From an uncultured Pelagibacteraceae bacterium (GTDB lineage Bacteria > Pseudomonadota > Alphaproteobacteria > Pelagibacterales > Pelagibacteraceae), in the NCBI GenBank assembly GCA_902624015.1, contig CACNVV010000001.1:1-64000 (forward strand): a stretch of DNA of 64,000 nucleotides. Direction: 5' to 3'. The notes under the pieces are model-generated. The model had not been told where the DNA came from, searched no databases, and saw only the letters and a list, made by a program, of their open reading frames with translations. Shown here piece after piece: positions 40,815-49,225 of the stretch; position 1 is the stretch's first letter, and every line of letters begins with the position of its first letter. The position numbers were made by a program, and so were the translations under genes.

Positions 40815-42269
40815 ATGAGCCAAAATATAAAAATAGATCCTTATGGTTTTAGAGAATATGACGCCCGATGGTTGTATGAGAAAGATATAAACCAATCTGG
40901 AATAGAGAATCTTGGAAGAGGGCTTGGAACACAGATAAAAATACATACCAAAAAAGATAATCCCAGAATCATAGTAGGTCATGATTATCGTTCTTATAGT
41001 GAGGAAATAAAAACAGCTCTTAAAAAAGGATTATTGTCTACGGGATGCAGCATAGAGGATATTGGTCTTTCATTGTCTCCCATGGTTTATTTTGCGCAAT
41101 TTAATTTAGATGCAGATGCAGTTGCTATGGTCACTGCAAGTCATAATGAAAATGGTTGGACTGGTGTAAAAATGGGAATCGAAAAAGGACTGACACATGC
41201 ACCTGATGAAATGAAGGAATTAAAAGAAATTACCTTAAATGAAAAATTTACAAAAGGTGAAGGTAATGAAAAACAAATAAAAGATTTTAATAAAATCTAT
41301 AAAGAAGATCTAATTAGTAAAAATAAAATTAAGAAAAAAATAAAAGCTGTTGTGGCTTGTGGGAATGGAACAGCGGGTGTTTTTGCTCCAGATATTTTAA
41401 GAGGAATTGGATGTGAGGTAATAGAATTAGATTGTAACCTGGATTGGAATTTTCCTAAATACAATCCAAATCCAGAGGATCTGGAAATGCTTCACGAAAT
41501 TGCAAAAGTAGTTAAAGAAAACAATGCTGATATAGGTTTTGGATTTGATGGTGATGGAGATAGGGTTGGTGTAATTGATGATAAGGGTAATGAAATATTT
41601 TCAGATAAAATAGGTCTTCTAATAGCTAGAAATCTATCAAACAAACATAAAAATTCAAAATTTGTAGTAGATGTAAAATCAACAGGTTTATATTCAAAAG
41701 ATGAAATATTATTAAAAAACAATTGTGAAACTATTTATTGGAAAACAGGTCATTCACACATTAAAAGAAAAGTAAACACGGAAAAAGCTTTAGCTGGATT
41801 TGAAAAAAGTGGACATTTTTTCTTTAATCAACCATTAGGTTTTGGATATGACGATGGTATCAATTCAGCAATTCAAGTATGTCACTTATTAAATAATCAA
41901 AATAAAAAAATGAGTGAAGTTATTAGTGAATTACCTAACACATTTCAAACGCCAACAATGGCACCTTTTTGCAAAGATGAAGAGAAGTACGTTGTTGTTG
42001 AAGAGCTAGTTAAGCAAATTGAAAATTTAAAAGAAAGTAAAGCTGAAATAGATGGTCAAGTTATTAATGATATTTTAACTGTTAATGGAGTTAGGTTTTC
42101 ATTCGAAGATGGTTCTTGGGGGCTTATAAGAGCTTCTTCAAACAAACCATCTTTAGTTATTGTCACTGAAAGCCCAACATCAGATGAAAGAAAGAAAAAA
42201 ATCTTTGATTTTATTGACGATTTGTTACAAAAAACATGTAAGGTCGGTGAATATGATCAGAAAATTTAA
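40815..42269 (+). CDS. Phosphomannomutase/phosphoglucomutase (alpha-D-phosphohexomutase)
   Basis: Interconverts hexose 1- and 6-phosphates. The phosphoserine loop is VTASHNENGWTG (Ser 109), the metal loop GFDGDGDRVG (about 240-250), the sugar-specificity loop GFEKSGHFFF and the phosphate-binding RASSNKPSLVIVTES near the end. At 484 residues it is nearest the AlgC/ManB class, which can be bifunctional. Since a GlmU half and GlmS lie nearby and no GlmM is in the window, a glucosamine role is possible but unsupported. Convergent with the next gene, overlapping 4 bp. Divergent from nrdA across a 181-bp gap. Confidence 0.88.
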   Translation: MSQNIKIDPYGFREYDARWLYEKDINQSGIENLGRGLGTQIKIHTKKDNPRIIVGHDYRSYSEEIKTALKKGLLSTGCSIEDIGLSLSPMVYFAQFNLDADAVAMVTASHNENGWTGVKMGIEKGLTHAPDEMKELKEITLNEKFTKGEGNEKQIKDFNKIYKEDLISKNKIKKKIKAVVACGNGTAGVFAPDILRGIGCEVIELDCNLDWNFPKYNPNPEDLEMLHEIAKVVKENNADIGFGFDGDGDRVGVIDDKGNEIFSDKIGLLIARNLSNKHKNSKFVVDVKSTGLYSKDEILLKNNCETIYWKTGHSHIKRKVNTEKALAGFEKSGHFFFNQPLGFGYDDGINSAIQVCHLLNNQNKKMSEVISELPNTFQTPTMAPFCKDEEKYVVVEELVKQIENLKESKAEIDGQVINDILTVNGVRFSFEDGSWGLIRASSNKPSLVIVTESPTSDERKKKIFDFIDDLLQKTCKVGEYDQKI

Positions 42270-43369
42270 TTTTTTAAATTATCTTCATCGTTTTTATTTT
42301 CTAAGTTTTCGTTATCAGTATTAGTTTCTAAATTATCACCATCCTGATTGCTTTTTTGTTCAGGAGTTTCATCACTATAAAACTTTTTAATCAATTCCTC
42401 CTCTTTTAATCGTTGTTCCTCATCAAATTTTTTCTCCCATTCTTTCATTCGCCTATTTTCCTCTTCAATTCTTTCTTTTTTAGCCATTTCAGCTAATCGG
42501 ATCCTTTCATTCTCTTCTTCAATTCTTTTTTGTCTTTCTTCCTCTATTTTCAATTCTCTTTCTCTTTGACGCCTTTCATTTTCTTTTTTAACTCTCTCAC
42601 GTTCAGCTTCTTTGAGTTCTTTTTCTTTAATTCTTAATTCCTCTTCTTTCGCTCTTTGCTCAGCCTCTTCTTTTAAAATTTGTCTTTGAATTTCTTGTTG
42701 TCTTTCAGTTTCTAGATCTCTTAATCTTTCTTCCATTTCTTTAAGTTTTTCTTGCTCATATTTAAGCTTCCTAGCTGCCTCTCTTAATCTTTGTTCTTCC
42801 TCAAGTCTATTTTTCCTTTCAATTTCTTTTAATCTTATTTTTTCTTGTCTTTCTTTTTCTTTTTCATCTCTTCTCTTTTGAGCTTCAATTTCTTTATTTT
42901 TTAATTGTTCCTCTTTAATTTTTATATTTTCTTCTCTAATTCTTTGTCTCTCTAACATTTTTAGCCTTAAATCTTCTTCTTTAAGCTTTCTTGCTTCCTC
43001 TCTAAGTTTTCTTGTTTCTTCGTCTTTAATTTTTTTCTGTTCTATTTTAATTCTCTGAGCTTCTATTTTTTGTCTTTTTTCTTCATTCTTTTTTTCTTGC
43101 TTTTCATTTTCAATGATTAATTTTTTTTGAAAAAGAAGTTTCTTTCTTTCTTCTTTTAATTCATCTTGTTTGGCTTTTTTCGCTAATTTTTTTTCTAAAA
43201 TTAATTCTCTTTTTTTTTCTTTTTCTAATTGTTTTTGTAGTGCCAGATCTTTTTTAACTTTGTTTTTTTTAAAATCATTTAAAAGTGAGGAAAACTTATC
43301 TTTAGTTTTATCTATTGGATCAAATAATTTTTTTTTAATTTTTTTATTAATGTCTTTTATTGAAACCAT
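42266..43369 (-). CDS. Highly charged long-helix (coiled-coil or single-alpha-helix) protein, unknown function
   Basis: Start taken at the ATG at 43369 (MVSIKDINKKIKKK), giving 367 residues; an upstream in-frame start at 43384 adds only MILII. Residues about 35-325 are almost entirely Glu, Lys, Arg, Leu, Ile and Gln, with repeated RLREEARKLKEE-like units and no Pro or Gly, so a very long uninterrupted helix is expected. The tail (about 326-367, FYSDETPEQKSNQDGDNLETNTD...) is acidic, polar and likely disordered. No signal peptide or membrane span. The function is unknown; a scaffold, spacer or cell-shape role is only a guess. Confidence 0.8.
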   Translation of the reverse strand: MVSIKDINKKIKKKLFDPIDKTKDKFSSLLNDFKKNKVKKDLALQKQLEKEKKRELILEKKLAKKAKQDELKEERKKLLFQKKLIIENEKQEKKNEEKRQKIEAQRIKIEQKKIKDEETRKLREEARKLKEEDLRLKMLERQRIREENIKIKEEQLKNKEIEAQKRRDEKEKERQEKIRLKEIERKNRLEEEQRLREAARKLKYEQEKLKEMEERLRDLETERQQEIQRQILKEEAEQRAKEEELRIKEKELKEAERERVKKENERRQRERELKIEEERQKRIEEENERIRLAEMAKKERIEEENRRMKEWEKKFDEEQRLKEEELIKKFYSDETPEQKSNQDGDNLETNTDNENLENKNDEDNLKN

Positions 43370-43454
43370 AATTATAAGTATCAATTAGTATTTAAACCCT
43401 AAATATTATGTATGGCTAAATTGAGTTTTTCAGTAATCTAATTACAACTTAAGA

Positions 43455-43483
43455 TTGTTAATATTTAAATTAGTTAATAAAAT
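43455..43483 (+). promoter_or_regulatory. Putative promoter of the candidate sRNA
   Basis: TTGTTA (43455-43460) and TAAAAT (43478-43483) with 17-bp spacing on the plus strand, where no protein gene follows; the start would be near 43490. The pair gains weight from the strong terminator about 80 bp downstream. Confidence 0.45.
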
Positions 43484-43489
43484 ACATTT

Positions 43490-43578
43490 ACAACTATTAA
43501 GTGTTAATGAAATTTACGAGAATCAACTAACTTGAATCGTGAGGTGATGGAGGGAGACTGAAGTCACCTCTTTTTTTT
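43490..43578 (+). ncRNA. Candidate small RNA of about 80-90 nt
   Basis: Within the 199-bp gap between two minus-strand genes, the plus strand carries a good promoter-like pair and a GC-rich intrinsic terminator but no reading frame. The predicted transcript could also form a 5' hairpin (TTACGA at about 43513-43518 with TCGTGA at about 43537-43542, partly competing with the terminator stem). The terminator loop contains an unpaired purine-rich GGAGGGAGA stretch. No known RNA family was recognised. Confidence 0.45.
43541..43578 (+). terminator. Rho-independent terminator (plus strand)
   Basis: GAGGTGA (43541-43547) pairs perfectly with TCACCTC (43564-43570) around a 16-base loop and is followed directly by eight T residues (43571-43578). 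It is the clearest intrinsic terminator in the window. It points away from any plus-strand protein gene nearby, the last being the phosphohexomutase ending 1.27 kb upstream. Confidence 0.8.
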
Positions 43579-43583
43579 GCTTA

Positions 43584-44369
43584 TTATAATTTTAAGAATT
43601 CGTAAAAAAATTTAATCGAAACCACTAAAAGAAAAATTCCAAAAAACTTACTGATTTTATTCTTATCAATACTGTGTACTGTTTTAGCTCCTATCCGAGC
43701 CATGAAAGTTGTAATGGGTATAAATATTAAAAAGGCTGGTATATTTATAAAACCAATACTTAGTGGAAGACTAGAATTTAAATAATTTCCTGAAATTAAA
43801 AAACCTATTGCTCCAAATAAAGCAATTAAAAAACCTATAGCTGCTGCACTTCCAATGGCTTTATTTATTGAATAACCAAAAAACTTAAGGATAGGAACAT
43901 TCATTACGGCTCCTCCTATACCCATAGGAGCAGATATAAACCCAACAAGAAAACCAAGAATTACTTTTAGATGTAATTTCATTTTAACAATTATGTTTTG
44001 TTCCTTTTCTTTTATTAACAATAAGTAAATTCCTAAAAATAAAATCATTACAGAAAAAAATAAAACTAAAGATTTAGTTTTTAAAGAAGCTGCAAAAGCA
44101 GTACCAACAATAACTCCTATTACGACAAAAAGACCGTAATTCTTAACAATATCGAAATCAACAGCTTTAAATTTGTGATGTGTTAAAACTGAAACTGTAG
44201 AAGTTGGTATTATAATTGCAAAAGAAGTTCCAACAGCAAGGTGCATAACATATTGAGGATCAATTTCTAAAGAACCAAAAATAAAATATAAAAAAGGAAC
44301 AGTAATTAAACCTCCACCAATGCCAAATAATCCTGCAACAAAACCAACTGGTATTGCTGTTAAAGCCAT
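43584..44369 (-). CDS. TauE/SafE (TSUP) family membrane transporter
   Basis: 261 residues, about eight membrane spans, with two copies of the family pattern: VAGLFGIGGGLITVPFLYF (about 11-29) and VGFISAPMGIGGAVMNVPIL (about 137-156). Members export or import sulfite, sulfoacetate and related organosulfur compounds. The substrate here is unknown, and dusA upstream gives no hint. Confidence 0.88.
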   Translation of the reverse strand: MALTAIPVGFVAGLFGIGGGLITVPFLYFIFGSLEIDPQYVMHLAVGTSFAIIIPTSTVSVLTHHKFKAVDFDIVKNYGLFVVIGVIVGTAFAASLKTKSLVLFFSVMILFLGIYLLLIKEKEQNIIVKMKLHLKVILGFLVGFISAPMGIGGAVMNVPILKFFGYSINKAIGSAAAIGFLIALFGAIGFLISGNYLNSSLPLSIGFINIPAFLIFIPITTFMARIGAKTVHSIDKNKISKFFGIFLLVVSIKFFYEFLKL

Positions 44370-44409
44370 TAATAAAATAATATAACTATATTCGTTTGTT
44401 AATATTGAA

Positions 44410-45402
44410 TTAAGCAGACTGCCCTACTCTAGTATCTACATTATTGTATTTAATTTTATCCATAATGTGATCAATTTTTTTCACATCAGCATCTCTTACA
44501 CACATGTTTTCACTTAAATATCTTTTCCAATAACTTGCACCTGTCTGGCCATGAAATAAACCAAGAGTATGTCTCATGATTTGATTTAATCTTGTTCCCT
44601 TTTTTAATTCTTCTTTAACATAAGGAATGAGTTGTTCAATTACATCTTGTCTACTTGAAACATCGTCATTATTAAATATTTCTCTTTCAATATCTGCTAA
44701 TAAATAAGGGGTATGATACGCGGCTCTTCCTATCATTACACCATCTGTTTTTTCTAAATGAGGTTTTATTTCAGCTACTGAAGTTATTCCTCCATTGATA
44801 ATAATCTCTTCATTTGGAAAATCTTTTTTTAATTTATAAACATATTCGTATTTTAAAGGGGGAATATTTAAATTTTGCTTAGGTGTAAATTTACCTAACA
44901 TTGCTTTTCTTGCATGAATGATAAAAGTTTTAACCCCAGTTGCTTTTAGAGTAGAAATAAAACTATGTAAATTTTCATAATCTTCCACATCATCGTAACC
45001 AATTCTTGTTTTTATAGTTACTGGTAGTTTTGTGACTGATTGCATTTTACTTAAACAATCTGCAACTAAATTTGGCTCTTTCATTAAACAAGCGCCAAAT
45101 CTATTTTTTTCAACTTTTTTACTAGGACAACCTAAGTTTAGATTAATTTCATCATAACCAAAATCTTCACCTATTTTAGTAGCCTCAGCTAAAAGTTTTG
45201 GAGAAGAGCCTCCTAATTGAAGTGCTACAGGTTTCTCATTAATATTAAACTCTAATAACTTTTTTTTATCTCCTCTATTTATGGCTTCATCAACCACCAT
45301 TTCAGTGTAAAGAAGAATGTTTTTAGATATTAATCTTAGAAAAAATCGTTCATGACGATCTGTGCAATCCATCATAGGAGCAACTGATACTTTCCTATTC
45401 AT
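44410..45402 (-). CDS. dusA: tRNA-dihydrouridine synthase A
   Basis: FMN enzyme reducing uridines in the tRNA D-loop. 330 residues with SVAPMMDCTDRHERFFLRL at the start, the flavin-binding QLGGSSP, INLNLGCPSKKVEKNRFGACLM (about 81-102, catalytic Cys 100), IKTRIGYDD, FIIHARKA and IIINGGITSVAEIK. The CTDRH motif is typical of DusA rather than DusB/C. Between rpoZ and the TauE gene. Confidence 0.93.
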   Translation of the reverse strand: MNRKVSVAPMMDCTDRHERFFLRLISKNILLYTEMVVDEAINRGDKKKLLEFNINEKPVALQLGGSSPKLLAEATKIGEDFGYDEINLNLGCPSKKVEKNRFGACLMKEPNLVADCLSKMQSVTKLPVTIKTRIGYDDVEDYENLHSFISTLKATGVKTFIIHARKAMLGKFTPKQNLNIPPLKYEYVYKLKKDFPNEEIIINGGITSVAEIKPHLEKTDGVMIGRAAYHTPYLLADIEREIFNNDDVSSRQDVIEQLIPYVKEELKKGTRLNQIMRHTLGLFHGQTGASYWKRYLSENMCVRDADVKKIDHIMDKIKYNNVDTRVGQSA

Positions 45403-45424
45403 GGTATAACTTTATATTATTTTT

Positions 45425-45961
45425 TTATGAGTTTGAAGCTTCAGTGTCGTCTGAAGATACGTCTGCTTCTTGATTTTCTGATTCTGATACTTCATCTAAA
45501 GAAACTTCTCCTTGCTCATTCATAGTTTCTTCTCCTACTGAATTATCAACGTCTGCTGTAGCTGTTTCAGATAGCTCAGCTAAATCTTCTTTTGTTACTT
45601 GAATTTTTTCTGGAGTTTTTCTTGCTCTTTTAGATGGTAAAATTGGAGTACCACTTTTTGAAATTTCACCTTTATATAGATTTTCAAAATCATCACCTAT
45701 TTCTTCATCATCCTCTGCACTATCATCAACTTGTTCAACGTGTTTTCTAAGTTTGTAAACAGCACTATCAGTTAAATCTGAAACTTTAATTTTTTCTTCT
45801 GCAATTTCTCTTAATGAAATAACTGTATTTTTATCGTTATCTCTATCAATTGTTGGTTCTATTCCTGCATTTAATTGAGTGGCTCTTTCTTTAGCAACTA
45901 GTACTAATTCATAAGGGCTCTCTACTTTATCTATACAGTCTTCTACGGTTACTCTTGCCAT
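45425..45961 (-). CDS. rpoZ: RNA polymerase omega subunit with long acidic C-terminal tail
   Basis: The first 75 residues are a normal omega subunit (MARVTVEDCIDKVESPYELVLVAKERATQLNAG ... NTVISLREIAEEKI), which aids beta' folding. The total of 178 residues is much longer than the 70-130 usual in proteobacteria. The extra part (about 75-178) is acidic and low complexity with one basic, proline-containing patch (PSKRARKTPEKIQV, about 108-121), probably disordered. No RelA/SpoT gene follows. rpoB and rpoC lie elsewhere in the same window. Confidence 0.9.
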   Translation of the reverse strand: MARVTVEDCIDKVESPYELVLVAKERATQLNAGIEPTIDRDNDKNTVISLREIAEEKIKVSDLTDSAVYKLRKHVEQVDDSAEDDEEIGDDFENLYKGEISKSGTPILPSKRARKTPEKIQVTKEDLAELSETATADVDNSVGEETMNEQGEVSLDEVSESENQEADVSSDDTEASNS

Positions 45962-46004
45962 GCGGAGTATCTACACAGTGAGTCTTTAAAAATCAAGGGC
46001 TATT

Positions 46005-47210
46005 TTATAAATAATTAGGATTTAGCTTATTTTTAACCAAATAAAGAAGAATAATTGAACCAAAGATATAAGTTCCTGAGACAACGGCTATCTGTTCAAT
46101 TGAAAAGCCAATATCAATCAGAAAGCCAAATAGAGCCGTACCAAATGCTGTTGAAAATACCATCAATGCAGTCGTTAAGGCTTTTATAGACCCAATATAT
46201 TTAACACCATAAATCTCAGCCCAAGTTGAGGAACCAAGTACGTTTGCCAAACCATTGGTGACGCCTACCAAACCAAAAAATACAAAAGATGAAAGTGGTG
46301 CATTAAAGTAATAAAGAACTACAGTACCAAAAAGAAGTGGGATATTCATATAGATTAATAATTTTCTACTAGAAAATTTATCAATTAAAAAACCAGATAT
46401 AAAAAGAGTAATTACTGATAAAATTGAATAAGCCATAAATGATTGGGCAATCACATAAGGTCCCCACTCTTTTGAAGAAGATATAAAAGATTGATAAACA
46501 AAAGATCCTGTTGCAATCCATGGCATTGCTAACATCGTCATACAAATAATGTAAAATCTATAATCTTTTAAAACTTCTATTCTTTTCCATTGTTTAATTT
46601 CTTTATTGTTCTCTTCTATTTTAGATTCTTCTCTCGTATCAAGCTTAACATCTTTAACTAAAAGAAAAGTTGCAACAGGTAGAACAAGTATAACTAAAAT
46701 AGAAATTGAAACCCAAATATCTCTCCATTCTATAAAAGTTAATAAAAAAACAATTAAAACTGGCATTATAAATTCAGCCAATGACAATCCTAACCAACCT
46801 GTACTTAAAGCCCTACCTCTATTTTTTTCAAAAAAACGAGATATGGTTGTTGTAGCTGTGTGACTTGATAATCCTTGTCCAGCTAAACGCATTAAAAAAA
46901 TTCCTACAAATAAAAAAATAACTGATGAAATTTTTGAAAATATAAAACAGGATGCTGATAAAAAAATTATTACATAAGATGCAAATTTTAATATGTTTAC
47001 GTCATCGATTTTTTTTCCAATCCAAACTAAAACAATACTACTTAATAAAGTGGCTGATGCATAAATTGAGCCAAATTGTCCATGTGTAATTGATAAAGCA
47101 TCTCTAATACTAGAATTAAATAGACCAAGAAAAAAACTCTGTCCAAAACTTGAAAAAAATGTAAAAATAAAACCAAATACAATTACTTTTAAACTTAAAC
47201 TTTTAAACAT
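46005..47210 (-). CDS. Major facilitator superfamily transporter
   Basis: 401 residues with 12 predicted membrane spans in two halves separated by a charged loop (about 190-215, KDVKLDTREESKIEENNKEIKQW). Conserved MFS-type loops are IGKKIDDVNILK after span 2 and FLIDKFSSRKLL after span 8. The N-terminal FGFIFTFFSSFGQSFFLGLF is seen in a group of monocarboxylate- or oxalate-like MFS proteins, but a substrate cannot be given. Divergent from the next gene with only 11 bp between. Confidence 0.85.
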   Translation of the reverse strand: MFKSLSLKVIVFGFIFTFFSSFGQSFFLGLFNSSIRDALSITHGQFGSIYASATLLSSIVLVWIGKKIDDVNILKFASYVIIFLSASCFIFSKISSVIFLFVGIFLMRLAGQGLSSHTATTTISRFFEKNRGRALSTGWLGLSLAEFIMPVLIVFLLTFIEWRDIWVSISILVILVLPVATFLLVKDVKLDTREESKIEENNKEIKQWKRIEVLKDYRFYIICMTMLAMPWIATGSFVYQSFISSSKEWGPYVIAQSFMAYSILSVITLFISGFLIDKFSSRKLLIYMNIPLLFGTVVLYYFNAPLSSFVFFGLVGVTNGLANVLGSSTWAEIYGVKYIGSIKALTTALMVFSTAFGTALFGFLIDIGFSIEQIAVVSGTYIFGSIILLYLVKNKLNPNYL

Positions 47211-47221
47211 AGAAAAAAATT

Positions 47222-48097
47222 ATGACTTGTAATGTTGCTTTCATAGGTCTTGGGGTTATGGGCTACCCAATGGCTGGATATATATCAAAAGCCGGACACA
47301 ATGTAACTGTTTTTAATAGAACTAAATCTAAAGCTGAAAAATGGATTGGTGAATATAAAGGTAAAATGGCGCATACACCTGCGGAGGCTGCAGATGGTGC
47401 TGATTTTATTTTCACTTGTGTGGGTAATGATAACGATCTTAGAGAGGTAGCAACAGGAGAAAATGGTCTATTTAATACTGCAAAAGCAGGATCTATTTTT
47501 ATTGATAACTCAACTGTATCTGCAGAAGTATCAAGAGAATTAAATAAAAAAGCAAATGATAAAGGCTTTAGTTTTTTAGATGCCCCTATTTCTGGTGGAC
47601 AAGCTGGTGCTGAGGGCGGAATACTAACAGTAATGGTTGGTGGTGATGAAGAAGTGTTTAAAAAAGCTGAGCCTGTAATTGATTGTTACAGTAAAAAAGT
47701 AAAATTAATTGGTCCTTGTGGAAGTGGTCAGTTAACAAAGATGATGAACCAAATATGTATTGCTGGAACAGTTCAAGGTTTATCAGAAGCTATAAATTTT
47801 GGAATTAACGCCGGTTTAGATATGGATAAAGTTATGGAAACAATATCTAAAGGTGCAGCACAATCTTGGCAGATGGAAAATAGATACCGAACTATGACTG
47901 ATGATAAATTTGATTATGGTTTTGCTATTGATTGGATGAGAAAAGATTTAAAAATTGCAATCGAGGAAGCAAAAAAAAATGGTTCACCTGTGCCTATAAC
48001 AGAAATTATTGATGGCTATTATGCTGAAGTTCAAGAAATGGGTGGAAATCGTTGGGATAGCTCAGGTTTGATTGCTCGATTAAAAAAGAAAAAATAA
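47222..48097 (+). CDS. Beta-hydroxyacid dehydrogenase (3-hydroxyisobutyrate / tartronate-semialdehyde reductase family)
   Basis: NAD(P)-dependent enzyme of 291 residues: dinucleotide loop VAFIGLGVMGYPMAGYISKAGHNVTVFNRT (5-34), DNSTVSAE, substrate-binding DAPISGGQAGAEGGILTVMVGG (about 120-141) and catalytic Lys in GSGQLTKMMNQ (about 164-174). NRT after the second strand suggests NADP preference. Close to GarR/GlxR/MmsB and glyoxylate reductases; substrate unresolved. Followed by a PNPOx-like gene after 5 bp. Confidence 0.85.
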   Translation: MTCNVAFIGLGVMGYPMAGYISKAGHNVTVFNRTKSKAEKWIGEYKGKMAHTPAEAADGADFIFTCVGNDNDLREVATGENGLFNTAKAGSIFIDNSTVSAEVSRELNKKANDKGFSFLDAPISGGQAGAEGGILTVMVGGDEEVFKKAEPVIDCYSKKVKLIGPCGSGQLTKMMNQICIAGTVQGLSEAINFGINAGLDMDKVMETISKGAAQSWQMENRYRTMTDDKFDYGFAIDWMRKDLKIAIEEAKKNGSPVPITEIIDGYYAEVQEMGGNRWDSSGLIARLKKKK

Positions 48098-48102
48098 TAT
48101 TT

Positions 48103-48708
48103 GTGACGGATACAGTTCCTTATTACGAGGACTTTGCAGAGATCAAAAAGAAAATTTGGTCGATGTTAGATAATGCTGTTAAAGACAGAGGTTCTCCTTT
48201 TCGAATACCAGTATTTATTTGTGGTAATCAATCAGACTTTGATGGAAGAATTGTAGTCTTAAGAAAATCTGATCAATCAAATAATCTTGTCCAATATCAT
48301 AGTGATATCAGGTCAGATAAAATTAAAAAATTGAAAGTGAATAAAAACGCTGCAATGTTGTTTTATGATAAAGATGAAAAAATACAGGTAAGATTAAAAG
48401 TTGAATGCACGATTAATCACAATAATGATGTAACAAAAGAATCTTGGTCTAAAACCCAACATATTAGTAGAAAATGTTATTTAGTAGATAATGGTCCTGG
48501 AACTGAGTCAGATTTACCAACCTCTGGACTAAAACCAGAATTAGATAATTTTGATTACACTAAAGAACAAAGTGAGGAAGGTTACAAAAACTTTACTGTC
48601 ATTCAGTGCAAGATTAAATCAATAGAATGGCTTTATTTAGCAGCTAAAGGACATCGAAGAGCTAAGTTTAATTTGGAAAATAATAAAGATACCTGGTTAG
48701 TTCCATAG
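48103..48708 (+). CDS. Pyridoxamine 5'-phosphate oxidase-like flavin-binding protein
   Basis: 201 residues, GTG start at 48103. The split-barrel flavin fold is suggested by FRIPVFICGNQSDFDGRIVVLRKSDQSNNLVQYHSDIRSDKIKKLKVNKNAAMLFYDKDEKIQVRLKV in pieces, with Ala/Tyr packing and a C-terminal AKGHRRAKFNL for the phosphate of FMN. Annotated relatives are called PNPOx-family; true PNP oxidase (PdxH) has a different C-terminal motif, so the reaction is unknown. Runs directly into a small membrane-protein gene. Confidence 0.7.
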   Translation: MTDTVPYYEDFAEIKKKIWSMLDNAVKDRGSPFRIPVFICGNQSDFDGRIVVLRKSDQSNNLVQYHSDIRSDKIKKLKVNKNAAMLFYDKDEKIQVRLKVECTINHNNDVTKESWSKTQHISRKCYLVDNGPGTESDLPTSGLKPELDNFDYTKEQSEEGYKNFTVIQCKIKSIEWLYLAAKGHRRAKFNLENNKDTWLVP

Positions 48709-48912
48709 ATGGTTACTGGATATATATTTACAGCATTTCTTATAATTTTAGGATTAGCTGTAATGAGATTTGGAAGTATTCATTTTAAAAAATTTAAAGA
48801 GGGTAAAACCAAAATTAAATCTAAGTTAAGTGGGCAATTATCTTTCTTAATTTTATTTATAGTAATAATTGGATTGATCATTTATTCGGTAAACGATCTA
48901 TTATTTAACTAA
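48709..48912 (+). CDS. Small two-span membrane protein, unknown
   Basis: 67 residues with two hydrophobic helices (about 4-21 and 44-63) and a basic connecting loop (HFKKFKEGKTKIKSKLSG). The start ATG directly follows the stop of the PNPOx-like gene, so the gene is very likely translated in the same operon. No family recognised. Ends 13 bp before a convergent gene. Confidence 0.65.
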   Translation: MVTGYIFTAFLIILGLAVMRFGSIHFKKFKEGKTKIKSKLSGQLSFLILFIVIIGLIIYSVNDLLFN

Positions 48913-48925
48913 ACCAATTATTCTT

Positions 48926-49216
48926 TCAAATACCTTTAATAATTATATTTGTACCTTCGGAATTATCTAATCTTATTTGTTTTATTGGTTTGTATTCTTC
49001 AGAATTGTACCATTCTAATGCTTTTTCATATGTAGGGAATTTAAGAATAATAATTCTAGGAAAATTCGTTTCGCCATCGAAAATTTGAAATTCACCAGCT
49101 CTTACTAAAAATTCTCCACCAAATTTTTTTACGAGTGGCGTAACCTTTTCAACATATTCTTTATAATTTTCAGGATTAGTTACTTTTAATTGAGCTATTA
49201 CGTATCCTGCTGGCAT
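48926..49216 (-). CDS. DUF1330 family protein
   Basis: 96 residues of the dimeric alpha/beta-barrel (ferredoxin-like) type: GYVIAQLKVTNPENYKEYVEKVTPLVKKFGGEFLVRAGE and PRIIILKFPTYEKALEWYNSEEYKPIKQIR are characteristic of DUF1330. Function unknown for most members. A 9-bp gap to the gamma-carbonic-anhydrase gene, which is preceded by good spacing; the SD AAAGGAG lies just before its ATG. Confidence 0.88.
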   Translation of the reverse strand: MPAGYVIAQLKVTNPENYKEYVEKVTPLVKKFGGEFLVRAGEFQIFDGETNFPRIIILKFPTYEKALEWYNSEEYKPIKQIRLDNSEGTNIIIKGI

Positions 49217-49225
49217 TTATCTCCT

